A DNA stretch of 64,000 bases, taken from positions 8,097,001 through 8,161,000 of the forward strand of contig OY855908.1 of NCBI GenBank assembly GCA_963693305.1, in the 5' to 3' direction. Below, piece by piece: positions 24,301 through 39,300 of the stretch (position 1 is the first letter of the stretch; each line of letters begins with the position of its first letter). Position numbers and translations under genes: made by a program. This DNA is from Meandrina meandrites. Lineage: Eukaryota; Cnidaria; Anthozoa; Scleractinia; Meandrinidae. The notes under the pieces are model-generated. The model was not told the origin of the DNA and made no database searches. It saw only the letters and a list, made by a program, of their open reading frames with translations.

Positions 24301-27300
24301 CTTTAAAACATTAAAAGGCTCACTTTATTTCTTTAATATTTGCTCTGATGAATGACTTAATTGAAATATTCCCCTCCCCCCTCTCTCTCTAGTAGCCCCC
24401 GTCCCCACCCGTCTCAAAAGGTAAAAAAAAACCCTTACCGCCACATATGAGATCAGTGTCCGGGTCTGAGGGGCAATCAAAGTTGCTGCATTCGCAGTAT
24501 TTACCGTTAATGATCTCACCAGGGCGAAGCTAAAAACATAACACACATGACTAGGTTAATAGTGAGTTTTAATAACACGACAATGATATAAGACAGAATC
24601 CGATTGGCTGACAAGTATGAAGAATTCCGGAAAGCCATGCAAAGATAGTGGAAAAGCATGGTAACCTAGTACCTAATGCCACGATGTTTTAGACATTTTT
24701 CTGATTAATTGAAATTGAAGGAACCCTTAAAATAATAGTTTTCTAACATAGAAAAACACCAACGGAATCATAAAAACGCGAAAATAACCAAGGATGGTTT
24801 CAGCTGACGAAGATTAAGACCGATCACAATCAACAAACTTGAAAAAACTTGCCAGTTTTTTCAAGATGCGTTGTCCGTGACGTAGCTCCTCCGAAACCTG
24901 GTCAGTGGTAAATTCATTTACATAGTGTTCTTTGGCCAACAACACCTTCACCCTCTCACTAACTTACCCCAGTTTTTTTGCACACACAGTCGCCGCAGAG
25001 GCAAGTTCCTGAGCCACTACACACCTGAGCATCCGTTGTATTCTCCCTGTGGGAAAAATACAAGCCGTTGTTGAACAATCTTTGAGAGGAGCTTTCGTAA
25101 ACAGACGGATTTTCACGTATTGTTTTACGCCGCCAAAAATAAGTTTTCACTGGAGAAAACAGCAGCCAGAAGTGGTCTCCTTCGCTCACTGCCCTTGTTT
25201 GGGATCGTCACGCAACGCTCGCTCACATACAGAAGCAATGTGTGACGATCCAAATAGCGGCTGCAAAGAAGACTTCCAGAAGTGCATCTGTGTTCACAGT
25301 TTGGTGACAGTTACGTAATGGCAAACAAGCATCCATTCATCCACGGTGGCAGAAAAACAGTTTTAGTAAACCCCAGTTATCGTCTGCGATGCAGTCTAAG
25401 GCACGGAAATGCACTTGAGTTCCCGCTCATTATCAAAACAGCACTCAACAGATTTCCCGAAAGTTGTCACGTGAGCACGACGTCATGAGGTCGACACGAC
25501 AGCATGCTTCACACTGTCTTAGTTCTCAGTTCGTTTACAGTTTATAATTATTAGTTGTTGTGTTACTTTTTAGCTTAATCTCAAAAGAGCAAGAACAAAT
25601 TTCACTTGTTCAGTTGTTTCTTGAGCTAAAACGATCGAATTGGCCACGTCATATTGACTCGCCAAAGAGGAGCACTTTGTTTCAGCTACGTTGTAACATT
25701 TTTATCAACGAAATTCAGTCTACCAGTAGGCAATTTTATAGTTGTCTGCTCAGTAGCCTAGCCTTTGAATGGTAGCGAGGCTGGAGGTGACCTTGCCTCT
25801 CTGTTTTTCTCATGTAATTGCAGACCATTAAAATCAGAACAACTTGATTTGCAAAACTAAAGCAGTGAGGTCTGTATCAAAACAAGGTAAACTCAAAGGC
25901 CTGATAACTGCGCAGACAACTGTAAAATAGTCTCTCAAATGTAACATAAATGTATACAAGTTCAGGGTTAACCTTATTTTAGCTGAGGAAATTGATGTAA
26001 ACGTTCACGGCAATCAGAACCAATTTTGTATCTGATTTGTAAATTCCTATCAAACGTAATTTTTCGTTTTCCTTATGAATCATAAATCGGTTTAAGTGTT
26101 ACCTGTAATATAGCAAATAGTTGTTTAAAAAATTAAAGTTACATTTAATAAGTCACTTCCGTTTTAAAAGATAGTTAAATGATTTTACAAACCCCTGCAT
26201 ACTTACTTTGCAGTAGAGTTTCTATTGCGAAACTTTTCTTGCATCTTTAACAAAGCGGTTTGATTCAATCTGAAGACATATTATACACAGGCAACAAACT
26301 TATAAAACTTTATGTTTAGCTTTGTTTTACCTTCAACTGCATTTTCCTGGCATCAAAAAGATTTTAGTTTAGCTTTTTTTAAGTAACAGTAACTTTATCT
26401 GTTCAATTTACACTTTAAATTTACATATTCTGAAAGAATATAATATTTAATAACTACCCCTTCCCCCACCCCTAAAAAGTGACGTTTCGTATTTTTATAT
26501 AGGCTCGATTACCAGCCGCTGTTCGGGCAATGAGCCCGCGCTCCTCCCCGAAAGTCTCTTCTCGGGGAGGAAAGACCGAACACGAGAGGACGGCGGAAAT
26601 CGAGCCTAATTTTTATACGGATTTCGAGAACTGAGAGAAAACAAATTGATATCAGACAAGACTCAGCATTAATAGTTCGTTGTCGCAAAACAGTGGTTAA
26701 CAATTGTCAGGAACCCATTAGGAAGTGAGGATGACTAACGATGGCGAAGATGAAAATGGGTGACTGTGAACAAACGTGGAATATGTAAGGATCAAGAATT
26801 TACGTTTGGCTCAGAATCGTGTTGAGTTTTGCCAACTTGTAACTTTCCCCGGCTGTAAGGAGTTGCTTTATCTAATCTAGTCTACAAACAGTTCATAATG
26901 AATTCAATAAGAGAAGTCTCTGAACACAAGTATTTCTTTCAAATGTTAAAGCTTTAAGGAAATAACAACGACGTTACATGTGAATTAACAGCACTACGTT
27001 TAAGGACAAATGACAGACTAGTAAGCTGAATTGTAAAAATAAAAAATAACGTTAAATAACGTCAGAAAGTTATAAAACATTTTTATTATTGTTTTAATTT
27101 AGTCGTCCACAATATAAAATTTGAAAGGTGCTTTCTGATTAGGAATGATTCAAATTTAACTGTCCCATTATTATGCTAGTAGTTCAGTTATTTAATAAGT
27201 GATTTATAACATTTACGTTAATAAAATGAAAAGCAATTAAAAACGTCTGAACAACAGTCAAAACTATATCAGTGTTGTTAATATTATTGTTAATTAGTGA

Positions 27301-30300
27301 AACAAAGTATGGTTTGTGGTTACTGTCAAATTAAATTGTTTCTAAACTGTTAAAGTGAATTGAAATTAATACTTTAAATCAAACAAAATTTAAATTGTTT
27401 AGAACTCTTAGCTTGGAATAAACTAAAAACGTTTACCCAGGGAAACACATTGTAAATGATTGTGCTTTTTGGTAAATCCTTGCAGAAACACTCTGCTCCC
27501 TTAGAGTAACTCTTTTCTCTAGATAATGACTGAAAATAATGTACAAGCAGCGACAACGATGTCCGCATAATTCAAAATCGTTACTGGATCTGAGCTAACG
27601 CATTCTTAACTAATGTTGTTATCAAGCCATACTTGATGCATTTGCTTGGTGCAAGTTTTGTTTCCTCAGCGCACTGGCATTTCCGTCCAGCCCTGTTAAA
27701 GAAAAAACAGCACAGAGCAGGTATCAATATTTTGCACGAACAATCATCTGGGGCGATTTACATAGAACGATTTTCCCGCACGTGACAAGCTTACGCCATG
27801 ACTACCCAACACGAATCACGTCGTGTAAATCGAGCTACCACATCCTCACGACAGACGCGCGCGCGTGTAAATCGTCCTAAGTCATGTCGCAGGCCTGTCG
27901 TAAGCTTGTCTCATGCGAGAAAGTCGCACCGTGTAAATCGCCCTTATGGCAGCTATGGCCTCTAAGGTTGCAACAGGATAGAAACTAATCTGTTAGTGTT
28001 TTGGGTTTGTCTTTCTACCTTCTTAGCAAATCAGATACAAAACCAATTTGCTATCATTGCTACGAGCTATCATTTACTCACTGCGTTGTGTAGGTTCGCC
28101 GCGAACGGCAATTGTAAATGCTTTAGATTTAAGCTTACGACACTAAAATAAAATTAGGGTACCCAAAGGGTTCATGTGCGGGATACATTGTTGCAACTCA
28201 TTTGCATTAACGGACTTACAACCCGATCGCATTGGTGTGCGATACCACAGGTATCCCACACAATAACTGCAGTGCTCTATCAGTACATCGTCACACTGAC
28301 AGATTACGGAAATTTGCAACTACATTTAACGACACTTCTGTGTGTGTTTCTTTGATTTGCTAGCTTCGACAACACAGGGCCAATCTTATTGTGATCTTAC
28401 CAATCCTTGTCGCATTTACACAGTCCACAGATTAACGTGCCATTCCCAGAACAGTGCGAGCTGGATTGTTCCTACAAGAAAATATTTTCTTTAAAATAAT
28501 GCTTGCCGTATGTGGGAGTCACGGTGGTCTAATGGTTAGATTGTTGAGCTTTGAGAACTCTTAGTGCGAGCTAAGGATGGGTTGATTCATTCGCGTTCTT
28601 GGACAAAACACTTTACTTTTGCAGTGCCTGTTTTAATTAAAATTAGCAACAAACGAGATAAACTTTAAAACCTGTTTAGCCTAACATATCGCAATCCGTT
28701 TTAATCGTGTTCAATTTTTGTCCATCCGTACCTTCGTTTGTATTTGCTGTAGCCTGCGGCGCCTGTATTTGCTGTAGCCTGGTACTTCGCTCTGCGAACG
28801 AAGTGCTATGGGAGGGGGTGGGGCAGCGAGGGAACCTCGCTGCCCCTCCTTTCCCTTTTTTGCTCTCGCCCCAATTTTCGCGCGACTAGAATCTTCGCTC
28901 GCACGCGACACATAGCACTTTGCTCGTACCGTAAAGCTTGCTACGCAGGCTATATTTGCTGTGTTATTGAAATGTGCCTTCACTTTTTGAAGTGGCCATT
29001 TTTATATTTCACTCAATTTAGTGGCCACTTTCTTATGTCGGGTTCGTACTCATTTGAGCTTTTGAAATTCCAGGACCCTTTCCATGACTTCTCCAAGTTT
29101 CCCATGACCTAAATTTGACCATTTTCTTTCCTTTTGGGTACGTTTTTACCATTTTCGTCGCGAAATAACCTAATTTATTTTGACGTTTTTAATAAACATC
29201 ATTTTCCACGACTTTCCTTGACCCACACTTAAATTCTATGAATTTCCTGGTCTGGAAAATGAAATTTTTAAATTCCATCACTTTCCAGGTTTTCCATGAC
29301 CCCAGTTGACTAAAATCTGTGACGCAGTTCATTTATGCACAAATCCACCATCTTGCTTCTTCAATCCCTTGCATTTGAATGGACCTTTATGTCCAGACCT
29401 TTCTACATGCATGAATAATGTGAAGCGAACTTACTGTATCTTTCTCGCACTGACAGCTGCAGATGAAATCCAGGTTTATGTCCACATTACCAAATGGTGT
29501 CACCAAAGAAAAGCTGGCGTGAAAGAAAGGAAATAGGTAAATGCAAACACAGAACAAAAGGAAATGCAGCGATGAAAATGAAGACGTATATTTTAAACCT
29601 GGTAATCAAGTCAAAGATGCTCTTGTTTTTCAGTCAGTGACACAGGCATACTCAGTCGGAAAAAGGAAATCCAAGTGCTCCCAACAAGAGTCGAACCTAT
29701 GACATTCCGTTTGGTACTTCGGATGCTCTACTACAGACTGTTCATAGCGTCTCTATTTTTCAATGCAAGAAATCGCGAGAAAGTCGGCGAACAAAGCTAA
29801 CGCGAAGCGCGAGGGGTGGGGTGGGGAGGAAGCGAAGAGCCTCTCGTTTTACGCTGGCGTCCAGTTCACTCACCGCTCTTTCCCCGCGTTTAACGATTGA
29901 AGAAAAACACAAAAGGATAGAGGGCTGTGAACAGTCTATCTCTACCACTGAGTAGCTCAGTGTTCATAAGTAACATTGAAAATTCAAAACGTGCTCCTGA
30001 AAATCAAAACGAAATTGTAAGACTTCGAAGCGTGCTGCCGAAAATTCACGGCAGCCTGCGAAATATCATGTACGTCTCGCTCGAACTTTTGTTGGGAACT
30101 AGAAAATTTCGGATACAAAAACTTAGAGTTAAATGGTGCATACCTCTTTTCCTTCAGATTGCAGTCTTCCACTGTTACAGAGACTTCAAAGGACACCTAT
30201 AAGAATTTACAAGAAGACACTGTTGATTCTTTTATCACGAGATCATCAAAAATAAATTACCAATTATTATTAAAGAATTCAACCAATTGTTTGTTGCACT

Positions 30301-33300
30301 GTGAAAACTTACCTTCTGCCCGATCTGAACACTGGCACAAGTTTTTGATCCGACTTGTTTACCATCACTACAAACAAATAACAATAAGATTAATAAAGAA
30401 AGATGGTAAATTTCACGGCAGACTGCGAAACGTTTGGAAATAAGAACTGCAGTAAGATTGTTTGAAAATAAAGGAAAGTTTAAGCAAAGTATTGTCAATA
30501 TTAGCAAAATTAATTCCACATAACATTCGATTAAGTCCTAATCTTGAAATAATTTGGACTTTTCTTTATTGTACACAACAAACAGCTATTTGTTGGGTTC
30601 ACTGAGCATCGCCGCATAGCAAAAGATACACGAAGATCATCACTTACGGACAATATGCTGTGTAGTTCACTTTCACACCCTCGGGTGCCGTGTCACGGAT
30701 TGTCTGAGTTTGAGCAATTGTCTGTAAGAACAAATTGAATAAATCATTACCAATAATACTCGAGGCCTTTTTCTGGTTGGTGATGTATACATATAGTATA
30801 CAAAACATATAGTAAGCAAAACGACCTACACTATGCCACCCGCATCTTATCCATCCTTTGAATCACCAGGAGCATCCCTAGATCAGGGGCGGATCCAGAA
30901 AAAATCAGAAAGAGGGGGCTGAAATAGTTTTGGCGACAGCTCAGCCTTACCCCATACCCACAACACAGACCTGATTACACAATACCGCGCGAAAAGAGGT
31001 TGATTGCAATGGATTTGAATGGGTCCAAGGAAAAAAAAGGAGGGGGGCGGGGGCAGCCCCATTTCCCCTCCCCCTAAATCCAGCCATGTACATGTAGATT
31101 CCTTATCCCCTTAATTAACATTCGGTAGCCTGTTATCTCGGTCGAGTAACAGCTTTTGCAAAGTCTCTCATGAATGGCTTCATTTTGAAAGAACAACACA
31201 AGAAATAACAGGAACAATGCCCCTAGCCCTCAAAACAATAGCAACTGCTACACTAAAGGACCAGTAGAATTACAAGCTTACACGAGCTGCTACACTACTG
31301 GAGAAACAGGAGAAAAGAGAACAATAGAACAAACAACAGGAACAATGCCCCTAGCCCTCAAAACAATAGCAACTGCTACACTAGAGGACCACTAGAATTA
31401 CAAGCTTACGAAAGCTGCTACACCACTGGAGAAAAGAGAACAATAGAACAAACAACAGGAACAATGCCCCTAAACCCCAAAACAATTTAGCAACTGCTAC
31501 ACTAGATGACTACTGGAATTACAAGCTTACATCAACTGCTACACTGCTGTGTTTTCCAATGCACTTTTTCTAGCAGGCTAGTAAACATGTCAGACCTTAT
31601 CAGATGACAGAGCTCACCTCATAAGCATCTCTAATAAGCTGGACAATATTAGAAGAATCTTCACTCAGTAGATCAACTACAGCTCCAGATTCCTTGCCAA
31701 AGAAATTAACTAATTCCTAAAAAAGAAATTGGGTGCTGATCAGCGTTTGTAAGTAACATCTGGGCTGGGTTGTCTGTGAAATGCTAATATGCCCTATATC
31801 AGACCAGAATAGCTTGAAATCCATACTCTTATGGTGTCCCACATACCAAACTAGCTTCCCAGAGGGGGAACAAATCAAGGTTCTGATGAATTGGATAAAC
31901 AGTGCTTGCAACAGTGTGACAGAATTTAAAGTCCGCCACAAGTGGCTTTCTCTATGTGAGAGGTGTCTACTTATTGAAACTGCAATCTCATGGTAGTTTT
32001 TGTGTGTCACTGCACACTGTACCTGACAAAAGAGATCCGAGCATTAACTAAAGGAATGCATTTAGGAGGCAATGTGGCTGAGTGGTTAGAGTGCTGGACT
32101 TGAAATCCAGAGGTCCTGAGTTCAAGTCCTGTTCTGACCACTGTCTGGGGTTGTTTGTTGCTTCACCTCCTGCCAGTTGGGAATTTTAACCTTGTTGGGT
32201 TTAAGTTGTACAGACATTTTTTTCTAATGTTGGAATGCTCTGCCCATTAGCAAAAGTTTGTGCTAAATCAGTTACCAGTTGTCAAGAAATGTTTCAACTA
32301 TAAATCATCATGGCAGCTTGCACCATACCTTGTACTGATTGTACTCATGGACCTTTGTTTTATTGATAGCAAAGATTGGTGACAATTGCTCATCAATTAA
32401 CTTCTGCTTGAGGAAACCTGGAGATGGGTAGTCCTGTGTAATGTGTAACATCAATAATTTAATAACTAATAATTTTTTAAGTGTAACAAAAGATGTATTT
32501 CTAAATCAACAAAAATACCAATATCAGAATCACTATAGGCTGCAAGCTACAGTAGCCTAGCTGTTCTATACATAAGGTTAATTAGGATGCAGCACAAAGA
32601 ATGGCGGATAATGGTATTTAAAAGAAAAACTGGTCAAAAAAAGGTACATGCACTTCAATTTTACCTGTATACCGTAAAATTCCGGTTATAAGCCCTGGGC
32701 TTATACAACTTCGTAACGGTTTTTGGGTGGGCTTATAAACAGAGGGGCTTATACATGTATCCAGGGGGACTTATAAGTGGAATAAAAAAAGCGTTTCTAA
32801 ATGAGCCTCGACAGTGTTGATTGTTATATGGTTTTAAGGTAAAAAGTCATAATAAAGCAACATTTAGCCCTGTTCAGTACTGTCACCCAGCAGAGGGGGG
32901 CTTATATCTGGGGGGGGGGAGGCTTATAACAGGATGTATTTTCTTGTTTCCAAGTTGATGGGCTGGGAGGGCTTATAAGCAGGGGGGGGGGGGGGGGCTT
33001 ATAACCGGAATTTTACGGTACTTAGCTGACACAATTTAAAGGAACCCTACCTGAGGATCACAGCACCAGAAAAAGCAAAACAGATACCTAAGAACCGAGA
33101 AACTCAAAAACCACATCCTATCCTGTATACCATATACCCACATATGGGAGAACCTCCTCCTCCTTTCCACCCCAGAGAAACAGAGCCTTACCAATAATGT
33201 TGATGCCATGTATTTGCCGCTTCTTGTGTGACAGCGACCATCATTTGGCGTGACCACTCCACCGAGCTGTAACAAAAAGGAATATTTAAATTAATATATG

Positions 33301-36300
33301 CAGTCAGACTTCTTAATGTGACCACCTCTCGGTAAGCAAACACATCACATCACTTGATCCAATCTCACTGCAGTGCTTTCAATAAGACCTGGTACCCACC
33401 GGAGCTCCAGCGGGTATTTTGAGGTGAATCACCAGCTAAAATTCAAGCATGCTGAGCTCCCTAGAAAAAGTGAGGTGTTTACAGTTTCTTGTATTGCTCT
33501 CTGACTGGTGCTGCACAAGCACTGTCAGTAGAGCATCAGTTGGGTAACGAGATGCCTTACAACTACTGAAACCTACCAAGCCATCACCAGCAAAATGATA
33601 ATTAGCATCTGTAATGACGATAACTAATCTTCTGGCAGACTGCTTATCTACCCAACCAATTTCCTGCAAGTAACAGAAGACAAAGATTTAAGTGAGAAAA
33701 ATCAATCAATCTTGCTCTAGATGTTTATGTTGTATGATGTAATGTAAAAAATACTCTAAAAAAAATCTGATGAGGCAGCAACATTCTTACCTGACCACAA
33801 ACTGCGATCTGCATCAGGGCATCCATTGTTCCTTCAGGATTGTCAACATTTCCTGAAATGTTCACCTGTCGTATGGCACTCTGATGGAAATTAAAAAGGA
33901 CACAGTCATTGCCTTTACTAAAGCATGTTAATCTTATTTCAGTTTTGATGGTGAATTTGGTGGTATACCATGCGTGACTAAATAATTCATGGATTCATGG
34001 AAATAAAAGAGGTTCTCATGTATTAATGATTTTCCACTCCTAGAAAGAAAATTTAAATTTATATGGCTGTTTTGACACAATCAATTTTTATTTCCATGCC
34101 CATATGATCACTGGACTAATAATAATTAAAAAGCTATCTAGACTATTATTTACCTCAAACTCAGTGTAGTTTGGGGTCAGTTTCAACTGATTAATAAAAC
34201 CAAATGCTGGAACAGAAACAGGTTTTGCAGCTGTTGGATCCAGAGGGTGTGCCAATCTGTGAACAGTTGAAGATAATTATTAAAAGTCAAATAAACTCTT
34301 AAAAAGAATCTTCCACACTGTGATAGAAGGGGGAAGGATAGAGCTAGGAAAGGAAGGAAGAAGATGGAGGAAAAAGGGAGAAAAGACATTTAACTCCTGC
34401 ACAAGCCAAAGACGAAAATGGAATCACTGCAAGCTTCACCAGTCCAGCCTATTGATGCATCTGGACATAATAGTTGATATAACTAAGAGTTCAGATATTA
34501 ATTGAAAATAAGAATATTCAAGAAGATCAAGAAGAGAAGATAATTAAAAACTTCAGAAAGTTGAAGTTTTACTAATCTCAGTTCCTGTGGCTATGGTTCT
34601 AAGCTCTCTTTTCCTCAATTCTTATGTATACGTAGCAGTATATTTTAAGGAGTCAAGGTAAGCAATTATTATACACTGTATCTTGGCCTTGTTGCATTAA
34701 CTTACAGTACAAGTAGTGTACAGCAAGAACTGTACAATACCTTGCAGGTTCAGTGGCAATGTAAGGAGCGACTGGCTTGTCCACAAAGCCCCCAAATCCA
34801 AGACGAAATCTGGTTGTGATGTTTTTCATTTCTTTTGCTGTCAATAGAAGCAGAGGTACAGGGGTGTAAGTAAGAGAAAATTTTATTTGAAACATACAAA
34901 GAAAGTTTGAAAGAAGCGTGAGGAACTCTCACAGTATATTCTTAAATGTGGACTTATATTCAGTTTGCAATTCTAGCAATGACAGAATCTCAGGTTTTCA
35001 ACTGAACATGTAAAGTATGTCCTGAGCAACACCTGTTAGAGGTGTAACTAGTAAGCAATGAAGTCCTATAAAACAGAGTTAGTACAAAAAGTCTGTTTGC
35101 GACGTCCCGCTAATAAACTGCATCACATGTACAATATTACCTGAATCTGTACAACTGGAGGATTGATTATGTATAATTGGTTCATACCTATTTGCTGACC
35201 GAGGGATGGAAACTTCTTAAGATCTTCTACCATGGAGCCAGATAAATCCATCAGGTAGTACAAGTCTACAGGGTAATTTTCCGGCATCTTAACATCTACC
35301 TTTATAGTTGCTGGTTGTCCTGCCAAAAAAGTACATGTATATGTAGCACTATATGAATAAAACTGCTGCCAGTGCTGAATTCTTCTGGATGTGGAAGGGT
35401 TAATAGGATGCTTGTCACCTCGCTTAGGCAAGCCCAAGGATTTCAATTGGCATGAAAAATGATTTTTCGGTTCCATGCCCAGTGATCTGATGGGTAATGG
35501 TCAGTAACAGAATGGAAAGTAATTAGCGTCAAAAATTTCTCCCGAACATTTTTGCTGCATGTCAAGGACTCATTTAGCTTTGCACGTGAAGAAATAAAAA
35601 ATGTATCATTAAGTTTTTTGTTATACCCTCAACTGAAAATAAAGCAAACTAAACATGAGTGTAACACGTTGCAGTTTAATGAAGAGCCAAAGATCGCAAA
35701 TACACAGATACAAAAATCGACGTGTTAAAAGAAGTAAAAAAATGTAAAAAATCTGAAAGAAATGAATGAATCGCTTTTTGTCACAATAAAAATTTACCAG
35801 TTACATCTTTTAAATGCATCAAACCTGGTCCTTTTTGCTTTTCAAGGGTCCCCAGATTCCTAATAATATGGCACTAGTGCCGACATATTAATTTTTCTTC
35901 CTCTGCATGGCTCAGCTCACGTGTACTGTAGGGAATGTCAGAAGACATCATCAAGAAGAAAAAACAAATCTGCAGATTGAAGTTACCTGGTCTAAGTGAC
36001 AGAGTTAAATTCTGCGGTGTAACTTTTACATCTTCATCAAGTGGCTTACTCTGCAAGGAAATAAAGAGTATAGACAACACAAAGTATAGATTGTAACGGC
36101 ATCGATCCATACACAAAGCAAGACATGATTGCTGCAACTTTTCTAAGATACCGAAACCAACAGGTTTTGAAATGTTAACTGGAACATAATTTAGAGTGAA
36201 ATTTCTCACAAACTCTTGAGCTTCAAGCCAAAAAAAGAGGCTTTACAAACTACTGTCATGTACTCACACAATTCACTCCTTTTTCCTACTAAATGCCTGG

Positions 36301-39300
36301 TAGATTTTAGGTACTATTGCAAATCAATCACTTTGCGCTTCGATCGCGAGCGATTTTATTATCCCGTAGCACGCTCGCAGTCTAGCAATAGAATATAGAA
36401 GTGACGCCATAAAATGTCCAGAACTTTACAGTGAAACCTCATGCCTTCAGCTGGTGGTTTTAGACCTCAGTTTTGAACACTTTATAATGCCATTGTGTGG
36501 TTCCAGAAAATATCCATACTCCCCCCACAGAAGGGATTGGAAATTCCGGGGAGTAGGGGGGTCTCAAAGACCCAAAAATTTAAAGCAATGTATGAAGCTA
36601 AATTGGAATATCCGGAGGGGTGGGGGGGTCATACGGCAAATCCCTTCCATGGGGGGGTATGGATATTTTCTGGAACCACACATTTCAACAAGAGTGTCAT
36701 GAGTCAGTGTACAACATGGATTTTAAGTCTGGTTGATTTTGTGGAAAGATATTCTTCCATCAATAATGATGACCTTAGAAATAACTTATTAATAGGTTAT
36801 AAACCTGTAGTTCCACTTACTTCATGTGTAACATAATCAGATTTAGGATTTGCTATTTTCTTGCATCCATTCCTTGTGTGGTTCTTAATGTCATCACACC
36901 GTGCTCTTGGCTGCTCCAACCATACATACTCCTGTTTGCACAGAAAAATACAGTGAACGTTAGAAAGCCCAAGATGCCTAATTATCAACAGGCCATTTCT
37001 GAGTTGCCTTTTGCCTCAGTTTCAAAACGAGTCCACATGCAAACCCATTCAAATGAAAATGACTTTGATTTGCATAAAAATGGATGTGAAGGGCTATGTG
37101 ATGGTGGAAAACATTTTCATATGAATCGTTTCGCACATAGACTCATTTTGAAACTGAGGCAAAAGGCAACTTGGAAATGGCCTATTACTTACAATAGACG
37201 GCAAGCTCAAGGTTTCTATTGGCAAACAGCTGGCAAAGGGTGAAGCCCTGAACAACTATCACAAGCTGATAGAAACCACGAGTGAGCAATCTAATTGTTT
37301 TAGCATATTATATAACCCAGAGACTGATCTATTTGACAAAAAGTTCAATGAAAGTACTGGTGGTTCATTCATGGTTTTCATTTGTGATTTCAGCAATTGA
37401 AGGGCTGCGAAAGAAAACGTCCCCCTCGAATTTTGGCAAAATTGAACATTGTCAAAACAACTCCAAATTTCGCATGCGAGTTTGTTTACGTGTGTTAAAC
37501 ACTGTCCTGTGTTTTTTCCCGCTGTTGTCTGCCTTGTTTCCAAAAAATTACGCATGCGAAAACTGGACTTTGACGAAAGAAACCTTTTGTTCCGCGAAAC
37601 AATGAAATCAGCGAAGTTGAACCGATTACTGTTTTAACTCTACAAACATTAACCCTAAAGGGTTAGGGTAAGGTTAGGGTTAGGTTAGGTTAGGGTTAGG
37701 GTTGGGGTTAGCATAGGGTTATCCTAGCAAAAATAAAGAAATCTCTTCTTTTGAATTGCATGGCATGAGTCGGTATCTAAATAAAGTCAAGGATTAATGT
37801 CTAGAGAGTGAACGTTTTGCAATCCGTGAAGAAAGAAAACACTATTATATGAAAAAAACTTTCTCATGCACTGTTTTATGGAAAAGTAAAAAAAGAGCAA
37901 GATCTGACATTTCGTAGATGCTACTTTGATGCTGCAAAAGGCTTTGAAATTTACTGATGCTATCAGCAAAGCGCTTGCCTTTTATGCTTTGTCTGCACGA
38001 CGAATTACAAAATCATTACGGAAGAAAACGTATTCCAAATTTCTCAGCGGTAAATTTCGCTAAGCAAAATGATTATTTTTTGTGAATGACACTGCCGTTA
38101 GCAAAGCAAATTCAGTCCGTTTCACTAAAAAAACTACTTCCATTTTCGAACTACCGTGAACGGCGAACTTTTTACCGCGAATTTTCACGCGTAAAGCATT
38201 CAAGTTTGCCTAGACAAACCGTCGCGTTTGGAGCGTAAACATGTCAAGTTTTGGCAACTCGGCTGTGTGTTTCTGGTCATGAAACACAGGTTTCGAAAAC
38301 TTTTGCGTCGACGTTTTATGTTTCTTCAATGAATGTCGACAGCAAATGGCGGCTTTATATTTCTGGTAAATGCTGAGACAGCGATCTTCGTTGACTGATC
38401 TTTGGTTCACTTGCAAAACGCGACAGTTTGTCTAGACAAACTTGAATGTTTTGCTCGATCGTGAGAAAACGCGCTAAAAAGTTAGCCGTCCACGGTAGCT
38501 CGAAAATGGCAGTAAAAGTCTGGTTTCATAAAACGGTTTTTTCAGACAACACAAAAGAAGTTAGTTTTAAGCGGAATAGGCTGTTTCTCCTACAAGCATG
38601 TTATCAATACACTGAATCGAATTTAAGCCGGCTGGAAAACCGATGGAAAAGAACAAGTCAGCTTAAACAAACAAAAAACTTACATGCGAGCGCGGGTTTT
38701 TTCGTCCTTTCATTCCTGTCGACAGCGATGAAACAATCAATGGAGTTCCATGACACGCACTCACAAAATCTAAACGGTTGATTTTCACTGATTCTGGTTG
38801 ACTTGCAGTAAACTCCCATTCTGTTCTTTTTGGCCGCGAATTCACAAAGCGTTTTACACAAGTGAAATGAATGAAGGCTTTGCCGCCGCGCCTTTCGCCG
38901 GGCCCCAGGTCCCGACTGTTAAGTCACGCTCAAAAATAACGCAATACATGTAATCACGATCAATGCATTGAAGATTATTATGGGATATCCCTGAGTTTCT
39001 TCGACACGGAAAGTCTACTCTTCAACTTCAAGAGAAAATAACAGAGTCTAAAAGCCAGTCTTCATTTCCAAACATTCAACACGCCAAATGATGGCAAATG
39101 AGCCCAAACAAACGAAGGTGAACTTGGTTTGGAAGAGAAGTGCGTTTAAACTCTTACCGTCTGGAATCAAAGTCCCCGACCGCTAAGCCTTTTGTACCGC
39201 CGCTTTAGCGATCATAGAACAAACGAACCTCGCTTCTTTGAGGCTCGCTAGCGATCTTGCGGGTATACAGACTTATAATGATGTCCTTCTACCACCAGAC

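Noticed and set aside
27594..27632. Extending the ITGB exon beyond 27633 through the open frame ([11 protein letters not shown])
   Set aside because: Joining the GTATGG donor at 27632 to the acceptor at 25047 restores the expected [16 protein letters not shown] cysteine spacing and correct phase; reading on does not.
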